From NCBI GenBank assembly GCA_902362805.1, contig CABIXY010000002.1, positions 186,001-250,000 of the forward strand: a stretch of DNA of 64,000 bases, read 5' to 3'. Under the pieces are notes generated by a model, which searched no databases, was not told where the DNA came from, and worked only from the letters and a program-made list of their open reading frames with translations. This DNA is from Eubacteriaceae bacterium. GTDB taxonomy: Bacteria > Bacillota > Clostridia > Peptostreptococcales > Anaerovoracaceae. Below, piece after piece: positions 43,755 through 52,065 of the stretch. A program made the position numbers and the translations under genes. How positions within the stretch are numbered: the first letter of the stretch is position 1; every line of letters starts with the position of its first letter.

Positions 43755-45122
43755 ATGGAAAGAATAACAGACGAAAAGATCTTTTACAAGAAGATGATTT
43801 TTATTGGCGTGCCGGTAGTGTTTCAGAACTTGATCAGTATCGGTCTCAATTTGATAGATACGCTGATGATTGGAATGCTGGGAGAACAGGAACTGGCAGC
43901 TGTGGGAGCGGCGAACCAGGTCTACTTCATTTTTACGGTATCACTGTTCGGACTTTACAGCGGAGCGGCAGTCTATACTGCTCAGTATTGGGGTGCACAG
44001 GATATCGACGGCGTGCGCAAGCTTCTGGGGATTGACTACATCGTCGGATTCGTATTTGCACTGGTCGTCTCTGTGGCTGCCTATGTCTTTGCGCCGCAGA
44101 TCATCGGACTCTTTTCACAGGATCCGGAGGTTATCAGCTTTGGTGAAGACTATATCAAAATAGCCTGTTTTTCCTATGTATTCTCGGGGTTTTCAGGTGC
44201 TATATCCTATAACAGCAGAGCGATTCAGAATCTAACGGTGCCGACCATCATCAATGCGGCGGCTTTGTGCGTCAACGCCGTACTCAACTACCTTTTGATT
44301 TTCGGAAAAGGGGGACTGCCGCAGATGGGCGTGGAAGGCGCAGCAACGGCGACTTTGATTGCCAGAATCTTTGAACTGGCGGCCCTTCTTACTTATGTAT
44401 ATACACGTAAAGAGCATCCGTTCAAGGCATCCCCGGCTAAGATCTTCGGATTTGGCAGGGAGCTTTTCGGGAAAGTGATGCGGACAGCTGTGCCGGTTGT
44501 GTTCACCGAAGGCTGCTGGGCGGCATCGGTAGCTTTGATCTTCGCTGCCTATGGAAGACTTGGAACCTCTGCCCTGGCGGTTGCCCAGGTGGCCAATGTC
44601 ATCTGTGAGATGCTGCAGTCCGTGTATTTTGGCGTGGGCAATGCGACAGCCATGCTGATTGGGGAAACCTTGGGACGGGGAAACAAGGATACCGCGTTCA
44701 ACAATGGGAAGAGGGCTGTCAAGCTGGTCTGGATTCTAAACGTCATCATGACCCTTCTGATGATTGCACTCAGTAAACCGGTAGCATCCATATATAACTT
44801 CAGCGGCGAGACCGATCACCTTTTGATTATCTCCTTGATTACCATGGCCATTACCATTACGCCAAAGATGATCGGTTATATCTATGTCGTGGGAATTCTG
44901 CGATCTGGCGGAGATACGCTTTTCTGCATGAAGCTGGAAATTTTCTGCAACATGTTCATAATGGTACCACTTGCGTACATCGCTGTGTTGGTGTTCCATC
45001 TGAGCCTGCCTCTGACCATGCTGCTGATTGAAGTGGGAGATTTGGTGCGCACCTTTGTCTGCATGCCGCGATTTAAGAGCCGCAAATGGATCAACATCGT
45101 CACCGATGTAGAAAATCAATAA
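43755..45122 (+). CDS. MATE family efflux transporter (paralogue of 13475-14830)
   Basis: 455 residues, 12 membrane helices. It is similar along its length to the first MATE protein, for example QNLISIGLNLIDTLMIG and AAVGAANQVY against QHLITVGLNLVDNIMVG and AAVGSANQVY, and both end ..SRKWIN.I / ..KKWIN.I. Likely an old duplication. Substrate unknown. Its 3' end overlaps the convergent maf gene by 7 nt. Confidence 0.92.
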   Translation: MERITDEKIFYKKMIFIGVPVVFQNLISIGLNLIDTLMIGMLGEQELAAVGAANQVYFIFTVSLFGLYSGAAVYTAQYWGAQDIDGVRKLLGIDYIVGFVFALVVSVAAYVFAPQIIGLFSQDPEVISFGEDYIKIACFSYVFSGFSGAISYNSRAIQNLTVPTIINAAALCVNAVLNYLLIFGKGGLPQMGVEGAATATLIARIFELAALLTYVYTRKEHPFKASPAKIFGFGRELFGKVMRTAVPVVFTEGCWAASVALIFAAYGRLGTSALAVAQVANVICEMLQSVYFGVGNATAMLIGETLGRGNKDTAFNNGKRAVKLVWILNVIMTLLMIALSKPVASIYNFSGETDHLLIISLITMAITITPKMIGYIYVVGILRSGGDTLFCMKLEIFCNMFIMVPLAYIAVLVFHLSLPLTMLLIEVGDLVRTFVCMPRFKSRKWINIVTDVENQ

Positions 45123-45682
45123 AAGTTTTGCAGTTCTTTTTCAATCAATGCCCACGGAAATCCGACCACGTTGTCAAAAGAACCTTCGTAGTGGTCGATG
45201 TGTTTGCCGAAGATCCCCTGAATGGCGTAGGCACCGGCCTTGTCGTAAGGTTCGTCGGTGTCCAGATATGCTTGGATTTCGTCATCGGAGTAATTTTTAC
45301 AAAATACTTCCGTCACATCACAGAATACTTTTTTATCATTTTTGCCAGCCGCAATCAAAGCGACACCAGTCGTCACAAAGTGGCTGGTATTTCTTATTTT
45401 TGAAAGCATAGCAAAAGCGTCCTGCCTGTTTTTCGGTTTCCCCATGATACCGTCCTTATAAACTACGGTGTCAGCGGCAATAATAATAGAACCGTTTTCT
45501 GCGATTGGCTCTACTGACAAAGCTTTTTTCAAAGCCAAAAACATGACGGCATCCCGCATGCCGATGTCTGCAGGAAGGGTTTCATCGATATCTGCCGGTT
45601 TGATGATTGGATCGAAACCGTGTTTTTTCATCATATCAATTCGTCTTGGCGAAGAAGATGCTAAAATTATTTTCTTTTGCAT
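45116..45682 (-). CDS. maf: Maf-like nucleoside triphosphate pyrophosphatase
   Basis: 188 residues. ILASSSPRR at the N-terminus, the catalytic AADTVV with KPKN downstream, and YDKAGAYAIQG plus a final NVVGFP are the Maf/YhdE signatures. These house-cleaning enzymes hydrolyse dTTP, UTP and modified nucleotides and affect septum formation when overproduced. Start at 45682 chosen because GGAGG lies 8 nt before it; the ATG five codons upstream overlaps that SD. Confidence 0.94.
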   Translation of the reverse strand: MQKKIILASSSPRRIDMMKKHGFDPIIKPADIDETLPADIGMRDAVMFLALKKALSVEPIAENGSIIIAADTVVYKDGIMGKPKNRQDAFAMLSKIRNTSHFVTTGVALIAAGKNDKKVFCDVTEVFCKNYSDDEIQAYLDTDEPYDKAGAYAIQGIFGKHIDHYEGSFDNVVGFPWALIEKELQNFY

Positions 45683-45798
45683 TCTGTATACCTCCATCTG
45701 TTTTGTGTTATAAAAATCATAATAGCATAGATTCGGAACTTTTTCACCGACTTTTACAGCATTTTTGATTTCAATGGAAGGTGTGTAGCTATTTGAGT

Positions 45799-45836
45799 CA
45801 AACCAAACTAGTCCGAATTCGGACTAGTTTGGTTTG
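45799..45836. repeat. Perfect 38-bp palindrome
   Basis: Two complementary 19-bp halves meet at a central GAATTC (45815-45820), with no spacer. The right half is TTCGGACTAGTTTGGTTTG. It is not followed by a T run on the plus strand. It lies in the 260-nt divergent region between maf and spoVAC. Confidence 0.95.
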
Positions 45837-45942
45837 GGCATTAGATATACACGTTGCTCGATAAATGCTACATTTTGATGATTGCAGGCATAAAATTTAC
45901 ATTTTGCCGAATAATAAGGTTACAAATCTCGGAGGTGATAAA

Positions 45943-46407
45943 GTGGATAAACAAGAAGTGAAGAAAAAAGATGTGGCGAAAGCATATGAGAAATATTCGA
46001 AGCAGTTTACACCAAAACCTACTTATTTTTCAAACTGCCTTAAAGCATTTATCGTGGGCGGACTGGTATGCACGGCCGCCTATTTTGTGAGCAATTTCCT
46101 AGTGGGAAAGGGCGTAAAAGAAAAAGACGCTATTATTTATGTGACAATCGGTATCGTAGCTCTCGCGCAACTTTTGACAGGCTTTGGTGTCTTTGACAGC
46201 ATCGCAAGATTTGCAGGGGCAGGGGTTATCGTTCCGATCAGCGGGTTTGCCAACTCTATGGTCGCACCGGCCATCGAATTCAAAAAAGAGGGGCCTGTTT
46301 TAGGCGTAGGAGCAAAACTCTTCAGCATTGCAGGACCTGTTTTAGTCTGCGGCATCACGTCCGCCACCATTGTGGGCGTAATTTACTGGATCATCGGATT
46401 ATTTTAA
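45943..46407 (+). CDS. spoVAC: Stage V sporulation protein AC
   Basis: 154 residues, several membrane helices. Known as the membrane channel component needed for dipicolinic acid movement in spores, and mechanosensitive in Bacillus. Signatures include KPTYFSNCLKAFIVGGLVC and GFANSMVAPAIEFKKEGPVLG. GTG start at 45943 with CGGAGGTGA upstream. First gene of spoVACDE. SigG would be expected to drive it, but only a weak candidate (CATAAAA near 45890) is visible. Confidence 0.94.
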   Translation: MDKQEVKKKDVAKAYEKYSKQFTPKPTYFSNCLKAFIVGGLVCTAAYFVSNFLVGKGVKEKDAIIYVTIGIVALAQLLTGFGVFDSIARFAGAGVIVPISGFANSMVAPAIEFKKEGPVLGVGAKLFSIAGPVLVCGITSATIVGVIYWIIGLF

Positions 46408-46420
46408 GGAGGCATAAACT

Positions 46421-47497
46421 ATGGCAGAAAAGAAATTAGGAAAACAGACCGTGAAATTTGCGCAGGGACCTTATGTAATCGGTGCAGCAGCTGTAGGCGG
46501 ACAAAAAGAAGGCGAGGGACCGCTCAAGTCGTGGTTCGACGTTATATTAGATGACGATACCTTTGGTGAAAAGACTTGGGAGAAAGCGGAGAGCAAAATC
46601 CTCAAGGAAGCCATGATGCTGGCTTTGCAGAAATCCGGCAAAGATAAAAAAGACATCGACTTGGTATTGAGCGGCGACCTGCTCAACCAGATTATGTCAT
46701 CTTCTTTTATGGCGCGCGACCTACATCTGCCCTTTCTCGGGCTGTACGGCGCTTGCTCCACGATGACAGAATCTCTTTTGCTGGGGTCTATGCTGACTGA
46801 CGGCGGTTTTGCCCACAATATCATCGTCGGTGCATCCAGTCATTTCTGTACTGCGGAAAGACAGTTCAGAATGCCTGTGGAACACGGAAACCAAAGACCG
46901 CCTTCGGCACAGTGGACGGCAACGGCGGCGGGCTCTATGCTGGTTTCAGAAAAGAAAGTGGATTTATCGAAAGTAGGCACCGTCGATGACAAGCAGAAAA
47001 TTGTCAACCCGCGCAACATCCAGGTGGACTGCGGCACCATAGGTAAAGTCATCGATGCTGGCGTAAAGGATGCCAACCAGATGGGAAGTGCCATGGCGCC
47101 GGCTGCAGTAGACACGATTCTGAACCATTTAGAGGACACAGGCAGAACAATCGATTATTATGACCTTGTATTGACTGGAGATTTGGGCTATATCGGAAAA
47201 GATATCGCTACGGATCTACTCATAGATGCAGGGCTCAACGCCAATGATGTAAAGGAGAGATACGACGATTGCGGTACCATGCTCTATTATAGAGAGGAGC
47301 AGGACGTTCACGGCGGCGGCAGCGGCTGCGGCTGTTCAGCATCTGTGTTCTCCGGCAATATTGTCAGTCGTATGAGAAAAGGTGAACTGAACAGGGTGCT
47401 TCTGATCTCTACAGGAGCAATGCTCTCTACAATCAGCCCGTTCCAGGGCGAAAGTATTCCTGGCATCGCCCACGGCGTCGTTTTAGAGACCTGTTAG
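46421..47497 (+). CDS. spoVAD: Stage V sporulation protein AD
   Basis: 358 residues, thiolase/KAS-like fold. SpoVAD binds dipicolinic acid. Seen: FGEKTWEKAES, LYGACSTMTESLLLGS with the thiolase-type cysteine, and SGCGCSASVFSG. Full length. SD AAGGAGG, 13 nt after spoVAC. Confidence 0.95.
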   Translation: MAEKKLGKQTVKFAQGPYVIGAAAVGGQKEGEGPLKSWFDVILDDDTFGEKTWEKAESKILKEAMMLALQKSGKDKKDIDLVLSGDLLNQIMSSSFMARDLHLPFLGLYGACSTMTESLLLGSMLTDGGFAHNIIVGASSHFCTAERQFRMPVEHGNQRPPSAQWTATAAGSMLVSEKKVDLSKVGTVDDKQKIVNPRNIQVDCGTIGKVIDAGVKDANQMGSAMAPAAVDTILNHLEDTGRTIDYYDLVLTGDLGYIGKDIATDLLIDAGLNANDVKERYDDCGTMLYYREEQDVHGGGSGCGCSASVFSGNIVSRMRKGELNRVLLISTGAMLSTISPFQGESIPGIAHGVVLETC

Positions 47498-47513
47498 ATA
47501 GGGAGGTAAATGA

Positions 47514-47870
47514 ATGGATTATATATACACGTTTTTAATCGGCGGCGCAATCTGCGTCATCGGTCAGATTCTAATGGACACGACCAAACTGACCACGCCC
47601 AGAATTCTGGTCATCTTTGTGGTAGCAGGTGTCGTTCTGCAGGCCATAGGGCTTTATGAGCCTTTGATCAATTTTGCCCACCAGGGCGCGTCTGTACCGC
47701 TGCCCGGCTTCGGTTATACCTTGGCAAAAGGAGCTATGGAAGGGGCAAAAGAAGGTTTTCTGGGAGCTATCACGGGAGCCGTCAAAGATTCCGCAGCTGG
47801 TATTGCTGTAGCCATCGCTTTTGGCTATATCGTATCGCTGATTTTCACACCAAAGTCCCCGCTGAAATAG
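47514..47870 (+). CDS. spoVAE: Stage V sporulation protein AE
   Basis: 118 residues, four membrane helices, with LPGFGYTLAKGA typical of SpoVAE. Completes the minimal C-D-E set found in Clostridia, which lack spoVAA, AB and AF. SD GGGAGG. Followed closely by the convergent kinase gene. Confidence 0.93.
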   Translation: MDYIYTFLIGGAICVIGQILMDTTKLTTPRILVIFVVAGVVLQAIGLYEPLINFAHQGASVPLPGFGYTLAKGAMEGAKEGFLGAITGAVKDSAAGIAVAIAFGYIVSLIFTPKSPLK

Positions 47871-47879
47871 GAAGTTTCA

Positions 47880-48935
47880 TTAGAAAAGGCTCTCTATGAC
47901 AGCGACGATGCAGGCTGGTATGGCGATCAGGAGAAATGCACCCACAACCATTCTGAAAAGATTCAGAAGAGGATTTTGTTTCTTCCGAAAAGGGAACCGA
48001 TCCCTGAATTTGCGATAATTGGAAAAGTACAAAGTCCAAAGCAAAAGGAAGGATGCAATGCCGACACGATTGAGATAGAGGGAAAACCCCACAAGGGCAG
48101 TTCCGTTTATATCATCTACTTGGATTGTAAACGCAAAATAACCGATCAATAGATACCAAACCGCAGAAATCGTCATATTTCTAAAAGATTTTTTTCGAAA
48201 ACCGGGCAGAGCGAAGGAACTCTGGCCGGTTTTTGCGATTGCGGCGGATAAAGCAGACACGGAGGAAAAACGGTCCTGCGGATCTATGGACAGACACTTT
48301 TCGATGATGCTGTGAAAGGCGCCTGCGGTCCGCGTTTCAGAAGGCAGTCTGCCTGTCAGCATTTTGTTTGCCAACACGCCGATAGAGAAAATATCTGTCT
48401 TTTCGCTGGATTGCTGAAAGCCGTACTGTTCAGGGGCAGCATAATCTTCTGTTCCCATCAAAACAGTATCTCTCGTTTTCTCTGGGTCATAGTTCTTTGA
48501 CGCGTCAAAATCGATGAGATACAGGTGGTTCTGACCATCCAAAATAAGATTAGACGGCTTGATGTCCCGATGGATGATGGGTGAATCATAGTCGTGAAGA
48601 GGCTTTAGAATCTGGCAGAGATCCATGAGAATCCGTCTTGTTTCCTCTTCAGAAAACAGGCGCTGTGCCAGAATTTCCTCTAAGTTTTGACCGCTGATAT
48701 ACTCTTCTATGACGATTAGACGGTCATCCTCTTCAATCAACTCCTTGATTGCTGGAATGCTGGCGAATCGTTCTCTTTTCAATATCTGATATATTTCCAG
48801 GTTGTGGGACGATACGTTTTTTTTGACATAGAGTTTGCGAGACTCTACGTGCTGCACCAAAGAAACCTGGTGTTTTTCATTGATCATGGCCACTTCCTTA
48901 TAAAAAGAAAGGGTGAATTCACTTTCTAAAGACAT
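47880..48935 (-). CDS. Hanks-type Ser/Thr protein kinase with C-terminal membrane helices
   Basis: 351 residues. Kinase domain about 1-270: probable ATP lysine K38 or K39 (LYVKKN), catalytic loop HRDIKPSN (122-129) with D124, metal-binding DFD (142-144) in place of DFG, and APEQYGF. There is no recognisable glycine-rich loop at the N-terminus. The C-terminal ~100 residues contain about four hydrophobic segments instead of the PASTA repeats of PrkC-type kinases, so the kinase sits on the membrane with no wall-sensing domain. Start set by GGAGAAAG before the ATG; an ORF start at 49001 is rejected. Divergent from an HTH regulator 83 nt away, which suggests they work as a pair. Confidence 0.86.
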   Translation of the reverse strand: MSLESEFTLSFYKEVAMINEKHQVSLVQHVESRKLYVKKNVSSHNLEIYQILKRERFASIPAIKELIEEDDRLIVIEEYISGQNLEEILAQRLFSEEETRRILMDLCQILKPLHDYDSPIIHRDIKPSNLILDGQNHLYLIDFDASKNYDPEKTRDTVLMGTEDYAAPEQYGFQQSSEKTDIFSIGVLANKMLTGRLPSETRTAGAFHSIIEKCLSIDPQDRFSSVSALSAAIAKTGQSSFALPGFRKKSFRNMTISAVWYLLIGYFAFTIQVDDINGTALVGFSLYLNRVGIASFLLLWTLYFSNYRKFRDRFPFRKKQNPLLNLFRMVVGAFLLIAIPACIVAVIESLF

Positions 48936-48976
48936 CGCTTTCTCCTTTTTTCTTGATTTCTGTTTAAAGGTATTGT

Positions 48977-49004
48977 AACATATGGACAGGAAGTTGAACA
49001 TATG
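48977..49004. promoter_or_regulatory. Operator-like repeats between kinase and HTH regulator
   Basis: AACATATG at 48977-48984 and again at 48997-49004, exactly 20 bp (two helical turns) apart. The second is part of the palindrome AACATATGTT. A plausible binding site for the adjacent regulator. Confidence 0.4.
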
Positions 49005-49018
49005 TTGTGAGGGTGATT

Positions 49019-49459
49019 ATGGAGAAAGATACGACGAGAACTTTGTCAAAGGCGCTGGAAAAAATACAGAAGAGTGAAGAGGCAGATCAGTTTATCCAAA
49101 AGCATGGCCAGTCGGATTTTGTCTATTTTTATGAGTATCTCAATTGGATCATCGCACAGAAGAACTTGACAACAGCCGAAGTTATCACGCGCAGCGGGAT
49201 CAACAAGAATTATGTCTATAACATCCTCAACGGCGACAAGAGAAAGCCTGGCAGAGACAAGATTCTAGCTCTCTGCATCGGGGCGCAGATGTCTTATAGT
49301 GAAACCCAGAGGGCTTTGGAAATTGGAAATGTCGCGCCTCTTTACCCAAAGGATGAACGAGATGTGCGCATTGCGGTGGCTATTAACAATGGCACCGACG
49401 ATGTGACAAAGATCAATCTGATACTGGACGAGTACGGGCTTGAACCGATTAATGTTTAA
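49019..49459 (+). CDS. Helix-turn-helix regulator (first paralogue)
   Basis: 146 residues. After a helical N-terminus comes an XRE-like HTH (about 50-90): LTTAEVITRSGINKNYVYNILNG, then KRKPGRDKILALCIGA. The C-terminus has P(K)DERDVRIAVAINNG. It is a clear paralogue of the gene at 50306-50746. Start at 49019 (ATG after GAGGGTG) is preferred over GTG at 49007. Next to a kinase, it is a possible phosphorylation target; this is inference. Confidence 0.82.
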   Translation: MEKDTTRTLSKALEKIQKSEEADQFIQKHGQSDFVYFYEYLNWIIAQKNLTTAEVITRSGINKNYVYNILNGDKRKPGRDKILALCIGAQMSYSETQRALEIGNVAPLYPKDERDVRIAVAINNGTDDVTKINLILDEYGLEPINV

Positions 49460-49488
49460 ACCCTTTTCTTCGGATGAAGAATCGAATG

Positions 49489-49511
49489 CACCCTGATGTG
49501 GGTGTTTTTTT
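49489..49511 (+). terminator. Terminator after the first HTH regulator
   Basis: CACCC (49489-49493) / GGGTG (49500-49504), then T7. Confidence 0.75.
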
Positions 49512-49561
49512 GTTTAATTAGGAAATATCGATAATCTGCGGCTGCAGGTAAAACGGACAAA

Positions 49562-49605
49562 AATGCCATGAAAGTACCTAAACCCGCTCATTTATGGCAC
49601 TTTTT
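49562..49605 (+). repeat. Hairpin repeat, copy 1
   Basis: TGCCATGAA ... ATTTATGGCACTTTT. The ends pair (TGCCAT / ATGGCA) and a T run follows. Copy 2 lies ~208 bp downstream. Confidence 0.7.
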
Positions 49606-49769
49606 TGAGAAATTAAGCTTATTTTTGATTGATCAACAAAAAAAAGGAAAAAATGCAAAGGGAATAGATAACTATATAATAATAAAACTTCGTAAAAGAC
49701 GCGATTTTGGAGCGCATACATTACGAATAATTGCATTTTTGCTGTCCGGAAGGGCGGATGAAAACGGAA

Positions 49770-49812
49770 AAATACCATAAAACACCTGAATCTCCTTATT
49801 TATGGCACTTTT
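49770..49812 (+). repeat. Hairpin repeat, copy 2
   Basis: TACCATAAA ... TTATTTATGGCACTTTT, sharing the ATTTATGGCACTTTT end exactly and the CATRAAA, ACCT and CTYATT pattern with copy 1. Confidence 0.7.
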
Positions 49813-49956
49813 GCCGGATTTAAAAGTAGTCGGATCTATAAGATGCGTAATGGAATGCGCCTAAGCTGGAGAGATTTTTCTTGCTGGCAGCACGACATTT
49901 TGCTTTGGTCATCGGCTATGATGTACTTGTAAATCAAAGAAAGGAAGGAACAAAAT

Positions 49957-50313
49957 ATGAAAACGACTAAATTGATATTGAGCATCATCTCCATGATACT
50001 ATTTGTAATTATCGCACTCCAGTCCTGTGCAGCAGGGGTTAGTAATACATTACAGGAAAATGGAGAGCTTGGAGGCACGGCAGGCATCATGCTGGGGATC
50101 TGTATGGTCATCGCAGCCATCATCGGTCTGGTGACTAGAAAAGGAGGGAAAGGCGGCGCCTTTACGGCAGGAGGATTTTATCTGGCAGGGGCAGTTATCG
50201 GTTATGTCAATGCCGGCAGCTATGCGGATTTAAAAATCTGGGCAACTGTCTCACTTGCTTTCGGCATCTTCTTTATCGTCGGCACCATCATCGCTGCCAG
50301 GAAAAATGGATAG
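49957..50313 (+). CDS. Small membrane protein, unassigned
   Basis: 118 residues, four hydrophobic segments (about 5-24, 40-60, 68-86 and 92-113). The first resembles a signal or anchor with a cysteine at 24 but without a clean lipobox. No recognised family. SD AAGGAAGG. Its stop overlaps the start of the second HTH gene by 8 nt, so it is likely co-translated with that regulator. Confidence 0.72.
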   Translation: MKTTKLILSIISMILFVIIALQSCAAGVSNTLQENGELGGTAGIMLGICMVIAAIIGLVTRKGGKGGAFTAGGFYLAGAVIGYVNAGSYADLKIWATVSLAFGIFFIVGTIIAARKNG

Positions 50314-50746
50314 GGATACCAGAGAGCTGGAAGAGGTCGTCAAAGCCTTGAAAACCGAGGAGCAGGTTGAGGGTTACCTGGTCTGCCACGGGGAAGAGAA
50401 AGAAATCACCTATTTTTATCAGTATCTTCATCAAATCGCAGAAGCAAAAAAGATACCTATGAGTCAAGTGGTTGCAAGAAGCAGAGTCAATCGGAACTAC
50501 GTTTATAATATAACAGGCGGAGTGAAACGAAATCCGGGAAGAGATAAAATCATAGCATTATGTTTTGGCGCATGTATGAACTATGAAGAAACCAACAAAG
50601 CCTTGGAAATCGGGGGTCACTGCAGACTGAATCCGAAAAGTGAGAGAGATGTGAGAATTGCGGTAGCAATCAACACGGGAGCCTTTGACGTAGGAAAGCT
50701 CAATGACCTGCTGACAGAAAAGCACTTGCAGCCCTTGCACATCTAA
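50306..50746 (+). CDS. Helix-turn-helix regulator (second paralogue)
   Basis: 146 residues. Strongly resembles the protein at 49019-49459: NYVYNI, KR-PGRDKI-ALC-GA, ALEIG and ERDVRIAVAIN-G are shared at the same positions. HTH about 50-90. Start at 50306 overlaps the previous stop; a longer frame from 50255 is rejected. Function as regulator inferred from the HTH only. Confidence 0.82.
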   Translation: MDRDTRELEEVVKALKTEEQVEGYLVCHGEEKEITYFYQYLHQIAEAKKIPMSQVVARSRVNRNYVYNITGGVKRNPGRDKIIALCFGACMNYEETNKALEIGGHCRLNPKSERDVRIAVAINTGAFDVGKLNDLLTEKHLQPLHI

Positions 50747-50779
50747 AGGGGAAGAAAATAAAAGCTATCGCATGAGAGG

Positions 50780-50818
50780 CAAAACGCCGCCCGGGGAGAA
50801 ACCATGGGCGGCGTTTTG
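50780..50818 (+). terminator. Terminator after the HTH pair
   Basis: A perfect 13-bp stem CAAAACGCCGCCC (50780-50792) / GGGCGGCGTTTTG (50806-50818). Confidence 0.9.
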
Positions 50819-50940
50819 TGCGTAAGTATTGCTTTCAATCATCAGAAGACTATGGTAAAATATAGCCGAAAGCTTTGTGATTCCTTTACAAAATCCCATA
50901 ATTATGGTAAACTGTTATACTATGTTAAGGTGATTGAAAT

Positions 50941-52050
50941 ATGAGTTTTGTAATTAATATAGGCAAATTTTGCTTGATGATATTATACGGGATTCTAAAG
51001 TTATTCCCGAGCAAAGAGAATAAGGTATTGTTTCTGAGCAGGCAGTCAGACGAACTGAGCCTGGATTTTTCTATGTTAAAAGACGAGCTTTTGCGGCAGA
51101 ATCCAGATATCCAAATCATAGCAATCTGCAATCGGCTGGACGACAGCAAAAGCGGCCTTGCCGGCTTTGCTGCAGATACCCTGAAGAGCATGTATCACCT
51201 GGCCACCAGCAGGGTCTGCGTGTTGGACGCTTATTGGCCGGCGGTATCTCTCCTTCATCATAAGGAGAAGCTGACCGTAATCCAGATGTGGCACGCCATC
51301 GGCAAAATCAAAAAGTCGGGTTATCAGACTTTGGGTAAAGAATCGGGCAGGGGAGAAAAAACCGCCCGCCTTCTGCATATGCATGAGAATTACGATATCA
51401 TCATTGCAGGCGGCAAGGCGTGGAATCCCTATTATTGTGCGTCTTTTCACACGACGGAGAACAAGCTGCTCAACATCGGTCTGCCGCGGATTGACCATTT
51501 GCTGGAGAGTGCGCAGAGCAATCGAGAAGCCGCCCTCGCGGCTTACCCACAGCTTTCCCAAAAGCAGGTGATTCTCTATGCGCCGACCTTTAGAAGAAAT
51601 ATTGAGCTGAACTGGCAAAATTTATTAAAAGAAATTGACTTTGAACAATATATACTGATTGTAAAGGGGCATCCTAATCAGAAGATAGAGTGCAGTCGAG
51701 ACGGTGTGCTTCTCTGCCCGGATTTCAAGGCCGTAGACCTTTTGGCTGTCTGCGATTACTTGATCACGGATTATTCAGCGATTGCGGTAGAGGGTGCTGT
51801 TTTGGGGAAGAAAACCTACTATTACCTCTATGACTATGAGGAATATACGGAGAAAAACGGCATCAACGTCAATCCCTTTGAGTCTATGCCAGGCTGCGCT
51901 TTCCGCGATGCAGGGGAACTGATCCGGAATCTGGAATCAGGCAATTACAACCAGCAGGCTCTGGACGAATATCGAAAAAAATATCTGCCAGAGGAACTGG
52001 GTACGTCTACTGCAAAACTGGCAGAAGCTGTCATCAGAAATTTAGCATAA
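50941..52050 (+). CDS. CDP-glycerol glycerophosphotransferase family protein
   Basis: 369 residues of the TagB/TagF/SpsB glycosyltransferase-like family: IQMWHAIGKIKKSGY, APTFRRN, VKGHPNQ and LITDYSAIAVEGAVLGK are the family hallmarks. Such enzymes add glycerol- or ribitol-phosphate to lipid-linked glycopolymers. An N-terminal amphipathic stretch suggests membrane association. First gene of a seven- or eight-gene run towards thrS, with a TATACT about 25 nt upstream. Confidence 0.9.
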   Translation: MSFVINIGKFCLMILYGILKLFPSKENKVLFLSRQSDELSLDFSMLKDELLRQNPDIQIIAICNRLDDSKSGLAGFAADTLKSMYHLATSRVCVLDAYWPAVSLLHHKEKLTVIQMWHAIGKIKKSGYQTLGKESGRGEKTARLLHMHENYDIIIAGGKAWNPYYCASFHTTENKLLNIGLPRIDHLLESAQSNREAALAAYPQLSQKQVILYAPTFRRNIELNWQNLLKEIDFEQYILIVKGHPNQKIECSRDGVLLCPDFKAVDLLAVCDYLITDYSAIAVEGAVLGKKTYYYLYDYEEYTEKNGINVNPFESMPGCAFRDAGELIRNLESGNYNQQALDEYRKKYLPEELGTSTAKLAEAVIRNLA

Positions 52051-52065
52051 GGAAGAGAAGAGAGC

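Larger units (their letters stand above)
49512..49956 (+). other. 445-nt non-coding stretch with two hairpin repeats
   Basis: Holds two imperfect copies of a ~45-nt repeat (49562-49605 and 49770-49812) and AT-rich DNA between. A 70-codon frame (49568-49780) has no SD and begins inside the first repeat; I do not call it a gene. Confidence 0.6.

Noticed and set aside
49568-49780. 70-codon frame
   Set aside because: No SD, begins inside a hairpin repeat, low-complexity lysine-rich product.
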